Notes under the pieces: model-generated
The model's database searches: none
What the model saw: only the letters and a program-made list of their open reading frames with translations
Told to the model about the DNA's origin: nothing
NCBI RefSeq assembly: GCF_030852425.1
Contig: NZ_NSDM01000012.1
Span: forward strand, 124,001 to 188,000
From: Saccharothrix longispora
Lineage (GTDB): Bacteria; Actinomycetota; Actinomycetes; Mycobacteriales; Pseudonocardiaceae
Length of the DNA: 64,000 nucleotides
Reading direction: 5' to 3'
Shown here: positions 36,322 through 47,540 of the stretch, one piece after another
Numbering within the stretch: the first letter of the stretch is position 1
Layout of the letters: each line of letters begins with the position of its first letter
Translations under genes and position numbers: made by a program

Positions 36322-37328
36322 TGGAGCCGCTCCTCGCCCGCAGCGTGCGCCTGGAGGACGACGGCGTGCACGTCCTCGACCGCCGCGACTTCCCGTTCGA
36401 GCGCACGTGGGTCCGCTGCACGACGGTCGCCGAGGTCGCCAAGGCCATCGAGGACATGGTCACCCAGTCCTCCGGCCCGTACTTCGCCGCCCTGTGGGGC
36501 ATGGTGCTCGCCGCCCGCGAGGCCCGCGGCCTGCCGCGCGACGAGGCCCGCGCCCACCTGGACAGGGCCGGACGGCTGCTGGTGGAGACCCGCAGGACCA
36601 ACAACCACCTGCGCAAGGCCGTCGCCGCGGTGCTCGACGGCGTGGACGCGCACGACGACCTCGAAGCCGGGGCGCTGGCGGGCGCGCGGGCGGGCGACGA
36701 GCGCTACCGGGCGCGCAGCCGCAGCCTGGGCCGGCACACCGCCGCCCTGCTGCCCGACGACGGCGCGGTGCTCACCCACTGCTGGGCCGACCTGTACCTG
36801 ACCGAGACCGTCACCGCCGCCCGGGGCATGGGCAAGCGCTTGCGGTTCGTCTGCACCGAGACCCGCCCGTACCTCCAGGGCGCCCGCCTCACCGCCGAGA
36901 CGCTGGGCGAGATGGGCGTCGACACCACCCTGATCACCGACGGCATGGGCGCGGCCGTGATGTCCACCGGCGACGTCGACGTGCTGCTCACCGCCGCCGA
37001 CCGGGTCACCATGGACGGGCACGTGGTGAACAAGGTCGGCACGCTCGGCCTCGCCGTCGCCGCGCACGCGTTCGACGTGCCGTTCCTCGCCATGGTGCAG
37101 GCGCCCGACCGGCTCGCGCCGACGAAGGACGACGTGCCGATCGAGCACCGGTCCGGCGACGACGTGCTGCACACCCTGGGCCGCCGCACGGCCACCGACC
37201 GGGCGCGCGGCCTGTACCCGGCGTTCGACGTCACCCCGCCGCGGTTCGTGACGAGCGTGGTCACCGACCGCGGTGCGTACCCTCCCGGTCGGCTGGCCGA
37301 CTACTACGACGAGGACGTTCATGACTGA
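36321..37328 (+). CDS. mtnA: methylthioribose-1-phosphate isomerase (eIF-2B-like)
   Basis: The 335-residue enzyme should convert 5-methylthioribose 1-phosphate to the ribulose form. It has the family start SVRLEDDGVHVLD, the catalytic Cys in VLTHCWADLYLT and the catalytic Asp in AADRVTMDG followed by NKVGTLGLAVAA. The Cys loop differs from the usual THCNAG, so specificity may be shifted. It is followed by mtnC, mtnB and mtnD with short overlaps; mtnC starts 8 bases before its stop. Confidence 0.85.
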   Translation: MEPLLARSVRLEDDGVHVLDRRDFPFERTWVRCTTVAEVAKAIEDMVTQSSGPYFAALWGMVLAAREARGLPRDEARAHLDRAGRLLVETRRTNNHLRKAVAAVLDGVDAHDDLEAGALAGARAGDERYRARSRSLGRHTAALLPDDGAVLTHCWADLYLTETVTAARGMGKRLRFVCTETRPYLQGARLTAETLGEMGVDTTLITDGMGAAVMSTGDVDVLLTAADRVTMDGHVVNKVGTLGLAVAAHAFDVPFLAMVQAPDRLAPTKDDVPIEHRSGDDVLHTLGRRTATDRARGLYPAFDVTPPRFVTSVVTDRGAYPPGRLADYYDEDVHD

Positions 37329-37995
37329 GTGGGTTGTGCTGGACATCGAGGGCACGCTCAGTGCCACCGACCAGGTCCTGGTGACCCTGTACGACTACGC
37401 GCGGCCCCGGCTCGGCCCGTGGATCGACGAGCACGGCGACGACCCGGCCGTGCGCGAGGCCGTGGCGCAGGTCCGCGAGCTGTCCGGGGTGGCCGGCGGC
37501 ACGGACGAGCTGGTCGCCGTCCTGCACGGCTGGATGGACGCGGACCGCAAGGTCACGCCGCTGAAGGCGTTGCAGGGCCTGATCTGGCAGCGCGGCTACG
37601 CCGAGGGCGACCTGGTGGCCGAGTTCTTCCCCGACGTCGTGCCCGCGCTGCGGAAGTGGCACGACGAGGGCGTGCGGCTCGCCGTGTTCTCCTCCGGCTC
37701 GGTCGCCGGCCAGGTGGCGTTCTTCGCCCACACCACCGACGGGGACCTGACGCCGCTGTTCGAGCACCACTTCGACACCGCGAACGCGGGACCGAAGCGC
37801 GAGGCGTCCTCGTACCTGGAGATCGCCTCCGTGCTCGGGGCCGAGGACCCCGGCACGATCACCTTCTACTCCGACGTCCCGGCCGAGCTGCACGCCGCCG
37901 CCGAGGCCGGCTGGCGGACCGTCGGCGTGGCGCGCGAGGGCGAGCCGCACGGCGGCGACGACTTCGCCCCGCACCGCACCGTGGCCGCCCTGTGA
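37321..37995 (+). CDS. mtnC: enolase-phosphatase E1
   Basis: The 224-residue HAD-family enzyme enolises and dephosphorylates 2,3-diketo-5-methylthiopentyl-1-phosphate to give acireductone. The nucleophile motif DIEGT is at 8-12, with VFSSGSV and the basic AGPKREASSY segment further on, and YSDVPAEL near the end. The ATG at 37321 lies within the 3' end of mtnA. It overlaps the mtnB GTG by 4 bases. Confidence 0.93.
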   Translation: MTEWVVLDIEGTLSATDQVLVTLYDYARPRLGPWIDEHGDDPAVREAVAQVRELSGVAGGTDELVAVLHGWMDADRKVTPLKALQGLIWQRGYAEGDLVAEFFPDVVPALRKWHDEGVRLAVFSSGSVAGQVAFFAHTTDGDLTPLFEHHFDTANAGPKREASSYLEIASVLGAEDPGTITFYSDVPAELHAAAEAGWRTVGVAREGEPHGGDDFAPHRTVAAL

Positions 37996-38594
37996 CGGCC
38001 GACGTCCGCGCGGCGGGGGAGGCGCTGGCCGCCGAGTGCGCCCGCTACACCGCGATGGGCTGGATGCGCGGCACGTCCGGCAACCTGTCGGTGGTCGTGG
38101 GCCGCGACCCGCTGACCCTCGCGGTGACCGTCAGCGGCAAGGACAAGGGCGAGCTGACCGCCGACGACGTCGTGCTGGTCGACGCGCGCGGCGGGACGGA
38201 CGACCCGGTGCGGGTGCCGTCCGCCGAGGCCGGTCTGCACGGCCGGATCGCGGCGGTCTCCGGCGCGGGCGCCGTCGTCCACGTGCACGCGCTGGCGCCC
38301 GTGGTGGCCGCCGAGCGCTGGCCGGGCGGCGTCGAGCTGCGCGACCTGGAGATGCTCAAGGGCTTCGGCCGGCGCGCGGACGACGTGGTGACCGTGCCCG
38401 TCGTGCCGAACAGCCAGGACATGGGCGTGCTCGGCGACGCGTTCGAGGCCGGGTTCCGCGCGGACGTGCCCGCCTTGCTCGTGGCGCGGCACGGGGTGTA
38501 CGTGTGGGGTGACGACCTCTCCCGGGCCCGGCACCGGCTGGAGTGCCTGGAGTGGCTGCTGCGCTTCAAGGTCGAGACAGGAGGCGTGCGATGA
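37992..38594 (+). CDS. mtnB: methylthioribulose-1-phosphate dehydratase
   Basis: The 200-residue protein is a class II aldolase-fold dehydratase. The metal-binding HVHA motif lies in VVHVHALAPVV, a further His is in ARHGVYVWG, and the N-terminal GWMRGTSGNLSV matches MtnB. It starts at GTG 37992, overlapping the mtnC stop, and ends 4 bases into mtnD. It acts between MtnA and MtnC in methionine salvage. Confidence 0.93.
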   Translation: MTADVRAAGEALAAECARYTAMGWMRGTSGNLSVVVGRDPLTLAVTVSGKDKGELTADDVVLVDARGGTDDPVRVPSAEAGLHGRIAAVSGAGAVVHVHALAPVVAAERWPGGVELRDLEMLKGFGRRADDVVTVPVVPNSQDMGVLGDAFEAGFRADVPALLVARHGVYVWGDDLSRARHRLECLEWLLRFKVETGGVR

Positions 38595-39163
38595 CGTTGC
38601 TCACCGTGTGGCCGGACACCGATCCCGCGAACCCGGTGCTCCGCACCTCCGACCCGGTGGAGGTCGCCGACGCGTTGAAGCGGCTCGGCGTGCGGTACGA
38701 GCGGTGGCCCGTCGTGCCCGGTGTCACCCGGGAGAACGCCCTGGAGGTGTACGCCGAGCAGGTCGCGCGCGTCACCGAGACCGAGGGCTACGTGCTGGTC
38801 GACGCCATGGAGATGGCCCCGTCGGACGACCCGGCGTGGCTGGAGGAGGCCGGGCGGGCGCGGCTGAGGTTCCTCGCCGAGCACACCCACGACGACGACG
38901 AGGACCGGTTCTTCGCGCGCGGCGCCGGCGTGTTCTACCTGCACGTCGGGGGCAGGGTGCACGGCGTGCTGTGCGAGGAGGGCGACCTGCTCAGCGTCCC
39001 CGCGAACACCACCCACTGGTTCGACATGGGGACCCGGCCCGACTACGTGTCGATCCGGTTCTTCCACGACGACGACGGCTGGGTCGGCAACTTCACCGGC
39101 AGCGACGTGGCCGCGTCCTTCCCCACGTTCGACCAGCTCATGGCGGGTCACCGAGCGAGCTGA
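38591..39163 (+). CDS. mtnD: acireductone dioxygenase
   Basis: The 190-residue cupin enzyme oxidises acireductone to the keto-acid precursor of methionine. The metal site is visible as HTHDDDED (two His and an acidic residue) and the later His in TTHWFDMG. The ATG at 38591 overlaps the mtnB stop. Its last 26 bases overlap the convergent HD-hydrolase gene. The transaminase that completes the cycle is not in this window. Confidence 0.93.
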   Translation: MTLLTVWPDTDPANPVLRTSDPVEVADALKRLGVRYERWPVVPGVTRENALEVYAEQVARVTETEGYVLVDAMEMAPSDDPAWLEEAGRARLRFLAEHTHDDDEDRFFARGAGVFYLHVGGRVHGVLCEEGDLLSVPANTTHWFDMGTRPDYVSIRFFHDDDGWVGNFTGSDVAASFPTFDQLMAGHRAS

Positions 39164-39752
39164 GCTCGGCGGCCAGGTTGACCCGGGCGCGCCGCCCCCA
39201 CCGGTCGCGCGCCCGCGCCGTCGCGTAGAGCGGGTCGCGGTCCAGCAGCGAGCGCAGCACCCGGCCCCGGCCCGCGCGCCACGCCGCGTCGTCCACGTGC
39301 GCGTACTCGGCCCGGACGGCCGCCCGGTACCGCTCGTAGGCGTCCGGGGCCGAGCCGAGGACCGCCAGGTCGGCGTCGAGGAGCAGGCGGGTCAGGTCGT
39401 CGTCCGACGCGTGGTCGGTGGTGGCGAGCACGATCCCCGCCACCCGGTCGGCCGCCGGCAGCCCCGCGAGGCGTGCGCGCGCCCACTCGGCGCTGCGCCG
39501 CTCGTCCTCGCCGGGCACGCCGTCGTAGACCACGTCGTGCGCCAGGGCCGCGAGGGTGAGCACGGCCCGCTCGCGGTCGGTCCGGCCGGCCGCCAGGTCC
39601 AGCACGTCGCGCACGACGGCCAGCACGTGCGCCGTGCCGTGGTAGCCGCGGTGCGGTTCGGCGTACCGCTCGTCCAGGTCGACCGGCTCCGGCCCCACGT
39701 CCCCGCCCAGCACGCGCACGGCGTCGCGCCACAGCCCCGCCAGCTCACCCAC
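39138..39752 (-). CDS. HD-superfamily predicted metal-dependent phosphohydrolase
   Basis: The 204-residue protein contains the family pattern of small predicted HD hydrolases: YHGTAHVLAVV, then ALAHDVVYDG with the HD pair, and a later TTDHASDDDL. The GTG at 39752 is chosen for its GAGGGGG site and its short overlap with the upstream kinase-like gene. Substrates of this subfamily are unknown. Confidence 0.85.
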   Translation of the reverse strand: MGELAGLWRDAVRVLGGDVGPEPVDLDERYAEPHRGYHGTAHVLAVVRDVLDLAAGRTDRERAVLTLAALAHDVVYDGVPGEDERRSAEWARARLAGLPAADRVAGIVLATTDHASDDDLTRLLLDADLAVLGSAPDAYERYRAAVRAEYAHVDDAAWRAGRGRVLRSLLDRDPLYATARARDRWGRRARVNLAAELSSLGDPP

Positions 39753-40416
39753 CCGGCACCCCCTCGACGGCCGCCCCGGCCCCGGCGCCGATCGTGCCAC
39801 GGCGCAGGTCGAGCACCCGTGACCAGCCGACCGCGAACAGCCGCCGCAGCTCCGTCCAGAACTCCGGGTCCGCGGCCCCGAGGGGGAGCACCCCGGCGGA
39901 CGACGGGCTCGGGTTCGCGCACGCCACGTCCCAGCCGACCGGCCCGCGCCCGGTGTCCTCGAAGTCGTTCCAGACCGGCCCGGACGCGGTGACCAGCAGG
40001 TTGCGCGGGTGCGCGTCGCCGTGCAGCTCGGCGAGCGCCGCCGCGAACGACGCCGGGTCGAGCAGCGCGCCCGGCTCGTGCGGCACGTGCCGGGCGAACG
40101 CGACGACCAGCCCGTCGTGCCGGACCACGCCCGGTCCGACGGGCTCGACCACCGGCACGCCCCGCGCGGCGAGGAACCGGCTCACCGCGTCGGCCCGCCG
40201 GAAGTGCCCGGCCACGTCCGGGCGAACGGCCGCCGTGACCGCGGCCACCCGGGCGACCACCGGCGCGAGCCGCAGGTGCACGAGCAGGTTGCCGCCGTTC
40301 CGCAGCACCACCGGGTCGTCGCACGGCAGCCCCGACCGGTGGGCCAGGACCCGGAGCCGCGCCAGGGCGGAGACGACGTCCACACCCGAGGTTGGCACGC
40401 CGCCGCGCCGCGGCAT
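39745..40416 (-). CDS. aminoglycoside phosphotransferase-family kinase-like protein
   Basis: The 223-residue protein has the APH fold features LHGDAHPRNLLV (catalytic Asp) and WNDFEDTGRGPVGWDVA (metal-binding Asp). The N-lobe includes NGGNLLVHL. It is shorter than typical APH proteins (about 250-300). The small-molecule substrate cannot be inferred. It overlaps the HD-hydrolase gene by 8 bases and probably forms an operon with it. A later in-frame GTG near residue 12 is an alternative start. Confidence 0.82.
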   Translation of the reverse strand: MPRRGGVPTSGVDVVSALARLRVLAHRSGLPCDDPVVLRNGGNLLVHLRLAPVVARVAAVTAAVRPDVAGHFRRADAVSRFLAARGVPVVEPVGPGVVRHDGLVVAFARHVPHEPGALLDPASFAAALAELHGDAHPRNLLVTASGPVWNDFEDTGRGPVGWDVACANPSPSSAGVLPLGAADPEFWTELRRLFAVGWSRVLDLRRGTIGAGAGAAVEGVPGG

Positions 40417-40423
40417 AACGAAT
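40413..40423 (+). promoter_or_regulatory. promoter-like repeat GCATAACGAAT, copy 1
   Basis: This 11-base motif lies 108 bases before the first LAxTG gene and recurs exactly 111 bases before the second. A GCGA-n-GATT element follows at similar distance in both. It overlaps the start codon region of the divergent kinase-like gene. Confidence 0.5.
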
Positions 40424-40520
40424 TGGTGGAGCGTGAATCACCCGGATGGTCCTGGGCGATGATTCGGCGGACGGTCCAGTACCGTCCGCCGATCGGCCCC
40501 TCGACCGCACGGAGCGCACC

Positions 40521-41207
40521 ATGAACCTGATCGTCCGCGGCCTGACCGGAGCAGCGCTCCTGCTGGCCCTGGTGACCGGCACCGCCGCCGCCACCCCGCC
40601 CGGGCAGGCCCCGCCCCAACCGGGGGACGACCGGGCGACCGCCCACGTGGACAACGTCGACATCGGCCGGCCCGGGAACGCCTGCGAGGTCGTGGGCCTG
40701 CCGGGTGGCGAGGGCACCCTGCCCGCCGGCACGTTCACCAGCGACGGGACGTACCTCGACGTCATCGCCCTGCCCGAGGGCTTCACCATCACCGGCGTGG
40801 TGGTGAAGGGCGGCGACGCCTACAACGTCTACCCGAACCTCGGCGACCTGCCGTGGGCCGACCTGCACGCCCCCCTGAACAACGGCGGCAACGTGCCGGA
40901 GATCAGCCACTGGTTCGCCTGCTTGTCCGAGCGGACCACCACCACGACCACCACCGCCCCCACCACCACGACCGCCGGCTCCACGACCGCCACCACCACG
41001 ACGACCACGACCGCCGCGGCCGGTACGACCACGGACGTCGCGGGCACCACCACGACCACGCCCGCCCCGGCCGTCGTGCCCGGTGAGTCGCCCGACGAGC
41101 TGGCCTCCACCGGCTTCGACGGCACGTGGCTCCTGATCTCGGGCCTCGTCCTGGTCGCGGCCGGTCTCGCGGTCGTGCTCACGCTGCGGTCCCGCCGCCG
41201 GCCCTGA
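40521..41207 (+). CDS. LAxTG-anchored surface protein with Thr-rich stalk
   Basis: The 228-residue protein has a signal peptide cut near TAAATPP, a folded domain of about 110 residues with two Cys (NACEVVG and FACLSE), and a threonine-rich stalk. A C-terminal sorting signal follows: LASTG, a hydrophobic helix and RSRRRP. LAxTG is the motif used by class E sortases in actinomycetes. The domain is not recognised. The neighbour downstream has the same architecture and promoter motif. Confidence 0.82.
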   Translation: MNLIVRGLTGAALLLALVTGTAAATPPGQAPPQPGDDRATAHVDNVDIGRPGNACEVVGLPGGEGTLPAGTFTSDGTYLDVIALPEGFTITGVVVKGGDAYNVYPNLGDLPWADLHAPLNNGGNVPEISHWFACLSERTTTTTTTAPTTTTAGSTTATTTTTTTAAAGTTTDVAGTTTTTPAPAVVPGESPDELASTGFDGTWLLISGLVLVAAGLAVVLTLRSRRRP

Positions 41208-41211
41208 CCGC

Positions 41212-41222
41212 GCATAACGAAT
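41212..41222 (+). promoter_or_regulatory. promoter-like repeat GCATAACGAAT, copy 2
   Basis: Identical to 40413-40423 and placed 111 bases before the second LAxTG gene, in the 115-base gap after the first. Confidence 0.5.
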
Positions 41223-41322
41223 CGATCGCACATCGAAGCGCGCGGACGGCGGCGAGCGATTGCACGGTCGGGAGCGGTTTCCCCGCGCCGATCAGCTCAC
41301 CCAGTCGTGCGGAGCGTGTGCG

Positions 41323-41889
41323 ATGCACCTGACAACCCGCGTCCTCGGCGGAACGGCACTCCTGCTCGCCCTCGGACTGGTCGGCGGCCCCGCCGCCCTG
41401 GCCGATCCGGGGCCGAGCGCACCGGTGTCCGCCGTCCGGTCCGAGGACCCGACCCCCACGCCCGAGCCGGGCCCGGAGCTGCCCGAGCCCGGTCCCGACC
41501 TGCCGACGGCCGAGCCGGGAGCCGAGGTGTCGGAGCGGCCCCCCGACCCGGGCACGGCGGAACCGGACGTCCCGGCCCCGCCTCCGCCGCCCGCCGTCGT
41601 GTCCGGCGACAGACCCGTGACCAGCCCCGGCTCACCGGTCGGCGGCACCGCACCCGGCCCGCGCGAGGCGACGCGGGCCACGTCGCCACCCCCGACGCCG
41701 GCCCTGGCCACCACGCCGGCGGCGGCCCCGGTCGCCGAGGCGCCGCCGGCGGGCCCGCCGGCGGCGGGCCACCGGTCCGGCGCCCTGGCCCGCACGGGGG
41801 CGGACCCGTTCGTCCCGCTGCTGCTGTCCCTGGTCCTGATCGGCACGGGCACGACCCTGGTGGCCGCCACCCGCCCGCGTCGACCCTGA
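41323..41889 (+). CDS. LAxTG-anchored proline-rich surface protein
   Basis: The 188-residue protein has a signal peptide ending near AALADPG, a long Pro/Glu-rich then Pro/Ala/Thr-rich low-complexity region without a recognisable domain, and a sorting signal LARTG, hydrophobic helix and RPRRP. It is probably a wall-spanning linker anchored by a class E sortase. It follows the related LAxTG gene with a separate promoter motif. Confidence 0.8.
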   Translation: MHLTTRVLGGTALLLALGLVGGPAALADPGPSAPVSAVRSEDPTPTPEPGPELPEPGPDLPTAEPGAEVSERPPDPGTAEPDVPAPPPPPAVVSGDRPVTSPGSPVGGTAPGPREATRATSPPPTPALATTPAAAPVAEAPPAGPPAAGHRSGALARTGADPFVPLLLSLVLIGTGTTLVAATRPRRP

Positions 41890-42100
41890 CCCGTTCGGGC
41901 ACCCGCGGCCGGGTCCGCCGCGCCCGACGGACCCGACCGCGGCGTGCCCGCTCCACGCGGTCGACGCTTGTGACCTGCGCTACCTCACTTGATCCAGCAG
42001 CCGGCCCAGCCGAGACCCCCGGAACGCAGCCGTCTACGATCCGGGGAGCCGGTGGCGCTCCCCGCCGGTCAAGCCAGTACCAGACAGTGCAGGAGGCACC

Positions 42101-43888
42101 GTGACGGCCGTAGCCCCGCAGCCGATCGCTACGCGGCCCTTCGGGACTCGCAAGGCGGTCAAGGGTTCGTTCCTGCTGCGGATGTTCCGCACCACGGACC
42201 ACAAGCAGATCGGGTTGATGTACCTGGTCACCTCGTTCGCCTTCTTCATGGTGGGCGGCGCGATGGCCATGCTGATGAGGACCGAACTGGCCCGACCGGG
42301 CATGCAGTTCCTCTCGTCCGAGCAGTACAACCAGCTGTTCACCATGCACGGCACGGTGATGCTGCTGCTCTACGCGACCCCGATCGTGTTCGGTTTCGCC
42401 AACTTCATCCTGCCGCTCCAGATCGGCTCGCCCGACGTGGCGTTCCCGCGGCTCAACGCGTTCTCGTACTGGCTGTACCTGTTCGGCGGCCTGATCGTCA
42501 TGGCGGGCTTCATCACGCCGGGCGGCGCGGCCGACTTCGGCTGGTTCGCCTACACGCCGCTGTCGAACGCCATCCACTCGCCCGGCGCCGGCGCCGACCT
42601 GTGGATCTCCGGCCTGGTCGTCGGTGGTCTCGGCACCATCCTCGGCGCGGTCAACATGATCACCACGGTGGTCTGCCTCCGGGCGCCCGGCATGACCATG
42701 TTCCGCATGCCGATCTTCACCTGGAACATCCTGGTGACCTCGGTGCTCGTGCTGCTGGCGTTCCCGATCCTGACCGCCGCGCTGCTGGGCCTGCTGGCCG
42801 ACCGCCACCTGGGCGCCCACGTGTTCGACCCCGCCAACGGCGGCGTGATCCTGTGGCAGCACCTGTTCTGGTTCTTCGGCCACCCCGAGGTCTACATCGT
42901 CGCGCTGCCGTTCTTCGGCATCGTGTCCGAGATCTTCCCGGTGTTCAGCCGCAAGCCGATCTTCGGCTACAACGGCCTGGTCTACGCGACGCTCGGCATC
43001 GCGGCCCTCTCGGTCGCCGTGTGGGCGCACCACATGTACGCCACCGGCGCCGTGCTGCTGCCGTTCTTCGCGTTCATGACGTTCCTCATCGCCGTGCCGA
43101 CCGGCATCAAGTTCTTCAACTGGATCGGCACGATGTGGAAGGGGCAGTTGACGTTCGAGACGCCCATGCTGTTCAGCATCGGCTTCATCGTCACGTTCCT
43201 CTTCGGCGGTCTGTCGGGCATCCTGCTGGCCGCGCCGGCGATCGACTTCCACGTGTCGGACACGTACTTCGTGGTCGCCCACTTCCACTACGTGCTCTAC
43301 GGCACGATCGTGTTCGCCACGTTCGCGGGCATCTACTTCTGGTTCCCGAAGTTCACCGGCCGGATGATGGACGAGCCGCTGGGCAAGCTCCACTTCTGGA
43401 CCACGTTCATCGGCTTCCACGGCACGTTCCTGGTGCAGCACTGGCTGGGCAACGAGGGCATGCCGCGCCGGTACGCCGACTACCTGGCGACCGACGGCTT
43501 CACCACGCTGAACGTGATCTCCACGATCGGCGCGTACGTCCTGGGCGCCTCGACGCTGCCGTTCATCTGGAACGTGTTCAAGTCCTACCGCTACGGCGAG
43601 ACCGTGCACGTGGACGACCCGTGGGGCTTCGGCAACTCGCTGGAGTGGGCGACGTCCTGCCCGCCGCCGCGGCACAACTTCACCGAGCTGCCCCGCATCC
43701 GCTCGGCCCGCCCGGCGTTCGAGCTGCACTACCCGCACATGATCGAGCGCCTGCACGACGAGGCGCACGTGACGTTCACCGGCAAGGCCATCTCGCACGA
43801 GAAGGCCCTGAAGGCGCCGTCCGAGAAGGCCGCCGAGGCGGTCCAGTCGGGTACCGCGTCCGAGGGCACCGAGGGCGACCACCGGTAA
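42101..43888 (+). CDS. ctaD: cytochrome c oxidase subunit I
   Basis: The 595-residue protein has the twelve-helix haem-copper oxidase core of the aa3 terminal oxidase. Ligands are visible in FTMHGTVM (low-spin haem His), [14 protein letters not shown] (copper His with cross-linked Tyr), WAHHMY and [12 protein letters not shown] charged C-terminal tail is typical of actinobacterial CtaD. Other oxidase subunits are not adjacent, as is usual in this order. A strong hairpin follows the gene. Confidence 0.97.
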   Translation: MTAVAPQPIATRPFGTRKAVKGSFLLRMFRTTDHKQIGLMYLVTSFAFFMVGGAMAMLMRTELARPGMQFLSSEQYNQLFTMHGTVMLLLYATPIVFGFANFILPLQIGSPDVAFPRLNAFSYWLYLFGGLIVMAGFITPGGAADFGWFAYTPLSNAIHSPGAGADLWISGLVVGGLGTILGAVNMITTVVCLRAPGMTMFRMPIFTWNILVTSVLVLLAFPILTAALLGLLADRHLGAHVFDPANGGVILWQHLFWFFGHPEVYIVALPFFGIVSEIFPVFSRKPIFGYNGLVYATLGIAALSVAVWAHHMYATGAVLLPFFAFMTFLIAVPTGIKFFNWIGTMWKGQLTFETPMLFSIGFIVTFLFGGLSGILLAAPAIDFHVSDTYFVVAHFHYVLYGTIVFATFAGIYFWFPKFTGRMMDEPLGKLHFWTTFIGFHGTFLVQHWLGNEGMPRRYADYLATDGFTTLNVISTIGAYVLGASTLPFIWNVFKSYRYGETVHVDDPWGFGNSLEWATSCPPPRHNFTELPRIRSARPAFELHYPHMIERLHDEAHVTFTGKAISHEKALKAPSEKAAEAVQSGTASEGTEGDHR

Positions 43889-45921
<2,033 letters not shown>

Positions 45922-45950
45922 GTGTTTCGTTTGTCCGCATTGCGGCAACC

Positions 45951-47363
45951 ATGGGTGACGTGGGCCTGCTGGATGTTGTGGACGAGAAGCTCGGCGACGG
46001 GCTGGAGACCCTGCTGTGCGCGCACCACTCGCGGAGGCTGCGCAAGCTGGGCTGGGACGTGACCTCCGGTGACGGCTGGTGGACGCCCCACCGGCCGGTG
46101 CGGACCGGCAACCGGGTCGAGGTGCTGGTCGACGGGCACGAGGTGCTCCCGGCCATCGCCGAGGCGATCACGTCGGCGAAGCGGTTCGTGCACATCGCGG
46201 GCTGGTGCACCAGCCCCGACTTCCGGTTGACCCGCGAGGAGGGCTCGCCGACGCTGCGCGACCTGCTCGCCTCGGTGGCGACCCGCGTGCCCGTGCGGCT
46301 GCTGCTGTGGGCGGGGCCGCCGGTGCCGATGTTCCAGCCCACCCGCAAGCGGGTCCTCGCCCACCAGGCCGAGTTCACCCGCGACAGCGCCGTGTCGTGC
46401 GTGATCGACGCGCGGGAGCGCACGCTGCACTGCCACCACGAGAAGATCGTGGTGGTGGACGACGAGGTGGCGTTCGTCGGCGGCATGGACCTCACCGCGA
46501 TCGAGGGCGACCGCCACGACACGTCCCGGCACCCCGCCCGCGACCCCATCGGCTGGCACGACCTGGGCACCCGGCTGCGCGGCCCGGTCGTCGCGGACGT
46601 CGCCGACCACTTCCGCTCCCGGTGGCAGGAGATCGCCGGGGAGGAGCTGCCCGAGCCGTCCGTGCCGGAACCGGCGGGCACGTCGTCCGCGCAGCTCGTG
46701 CGCACCATCCCGGAGCGCACCTACGACTTCGCGGCCAACGGCGAGTTCAGCCTGCTCGACTCCTACCTGCGCGCGCTGCGGTCCGCCGAGCGCCTGGTGT
46801 ACCTGGAGAACCAGTTCCTCTGGTCGCCCGAGGTCACCGAGGTGCTGATCGAGAAGCTGGCGAACCCGCCGCACCCCGACTTCCGGGTCGTCCTCGTGCT
46901 GCCGCGCAAGCCCAGCAACGGCGCGGACACCACCCGCGGCCAGCTCGGCCGCCTGCTCGACGCCGACGACGGCGGGCGGCGACTCGTCGCGGGCACGCTC
47001 ACCTCGCACGACGGCGAGACCTCGTGCCCGGTGTACGTGCACGCCAAGCTGGCCATCGTGGACGACCGCTGGCTCAGCCTCGGGTCGGCCAACCTCAACG
47101 AGCACTCGCTGTTCAACGACACCGAGGTCAACGTCGTGACCGACGACGACGCCGTGGCCCGCGACACCCGCCTGCGGCTGTGGTCCGAGCACCTCCAGCG
47201 CCCGGTGGAGGACGTGTCCGGCCCGGCGCACGAGGTCGTCGACGGGCTGTGGCGCGAGGTCCTGGAGTCGGACGGCGAGCACCGGGTGACCGCCCTGCCC
47301 GGCGTGTCACGCCGCGCGGGCCGCCTCCAGGGACCGCTGCGGGGCCTGCTCGTCGACGGCTGA
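45951..47363 (+). CDS. phospholipase D family protein (cardiolipin synthase-like)
   Basis: The 470-residue protein has two HKD motifs: HEKIVVVDD followed by FVGGMD, and HAKLAIVDD followed by LGSANLNEHSLFNDTE. It therefore has a complete PLD active site. There are no membrane helices, unlike bacterial cardiolipin synthases with N-terminal anchors, so it may be a soluble phosphatidyltransferase or phospholipase. It converges with the helicase gene; a long palindrome lies between them. Confidence 0.88.
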   Translation: MGDVGLLDVVDEKLGDGLETLLCAHHSRRLRKLGWDVTSGDGWWTPHRPVRTGNRVEVLVDGHEVLPAIAEAITSAKRFVHIAGWCTSPDFRLTREEGSPTLRDLLASVATRVPVRLLLWAGPPVPMFQPTRKRVLAHQAEFTRDSAVSCVIDARERTLHCHHEKIVVVDDEVAFVGGMDLTAIEGDRHDTSRHPARDPIGWHDLGTRLRGPVVADVADHFRSRWQEIAGEELPEPSVPEPAGTSSAQLVRTIPERTYDFAANGEFSLLDSYLRALRSAERLVYLENQFLWSPEVTEVLIEKLANPPHPDFRVVLVLPRKPSNGADTTRGQLGRLLDADDGGRRLVAGTLTSHDGETSCPVYVHAKLAIVDDRWLSLGSANLNEHSLFNDTEVNVVTDDDAVARDTRLRLWSEHLQRPVEDVSGPAHEVVDGLWREVLESDGEHRVTALPGVSRRAGRLQGPLRGLLVDG

Positions 47364-47382
47364 CCGGTCGTGTGACGTCACC

Positions 47383-47420
47383 CCGCGGGCGACCAGGCGG
47401 GCCCGCCTGGTCGCCCGCGG
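47383..47420. terminator. 38-bp perfect palindrome, probable bidirectional terminator
   Basis: The arms 47383-47401 and 47402-47420 (starting CCGCGGGCGACCAGGCG) are exact reverse complements with no central spacer. It lies between the convergent PLD and helicase genes, 20 bases after the PLD stop. In RNA it would form a very stable hairpin with a tight turn. Confidence 0.7.
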
Positions 47421-47540
47421 ACCGGGCCGGCCCCCGTCCTGCTGCTCCGGACCGCCCGCGCCGCCGCCACGCCCCCGTGCCGAGCACCGGACCGACGACC
47501 GCCACCGACGACGTGACCCGTGACCCGCGTCCACCGACCG

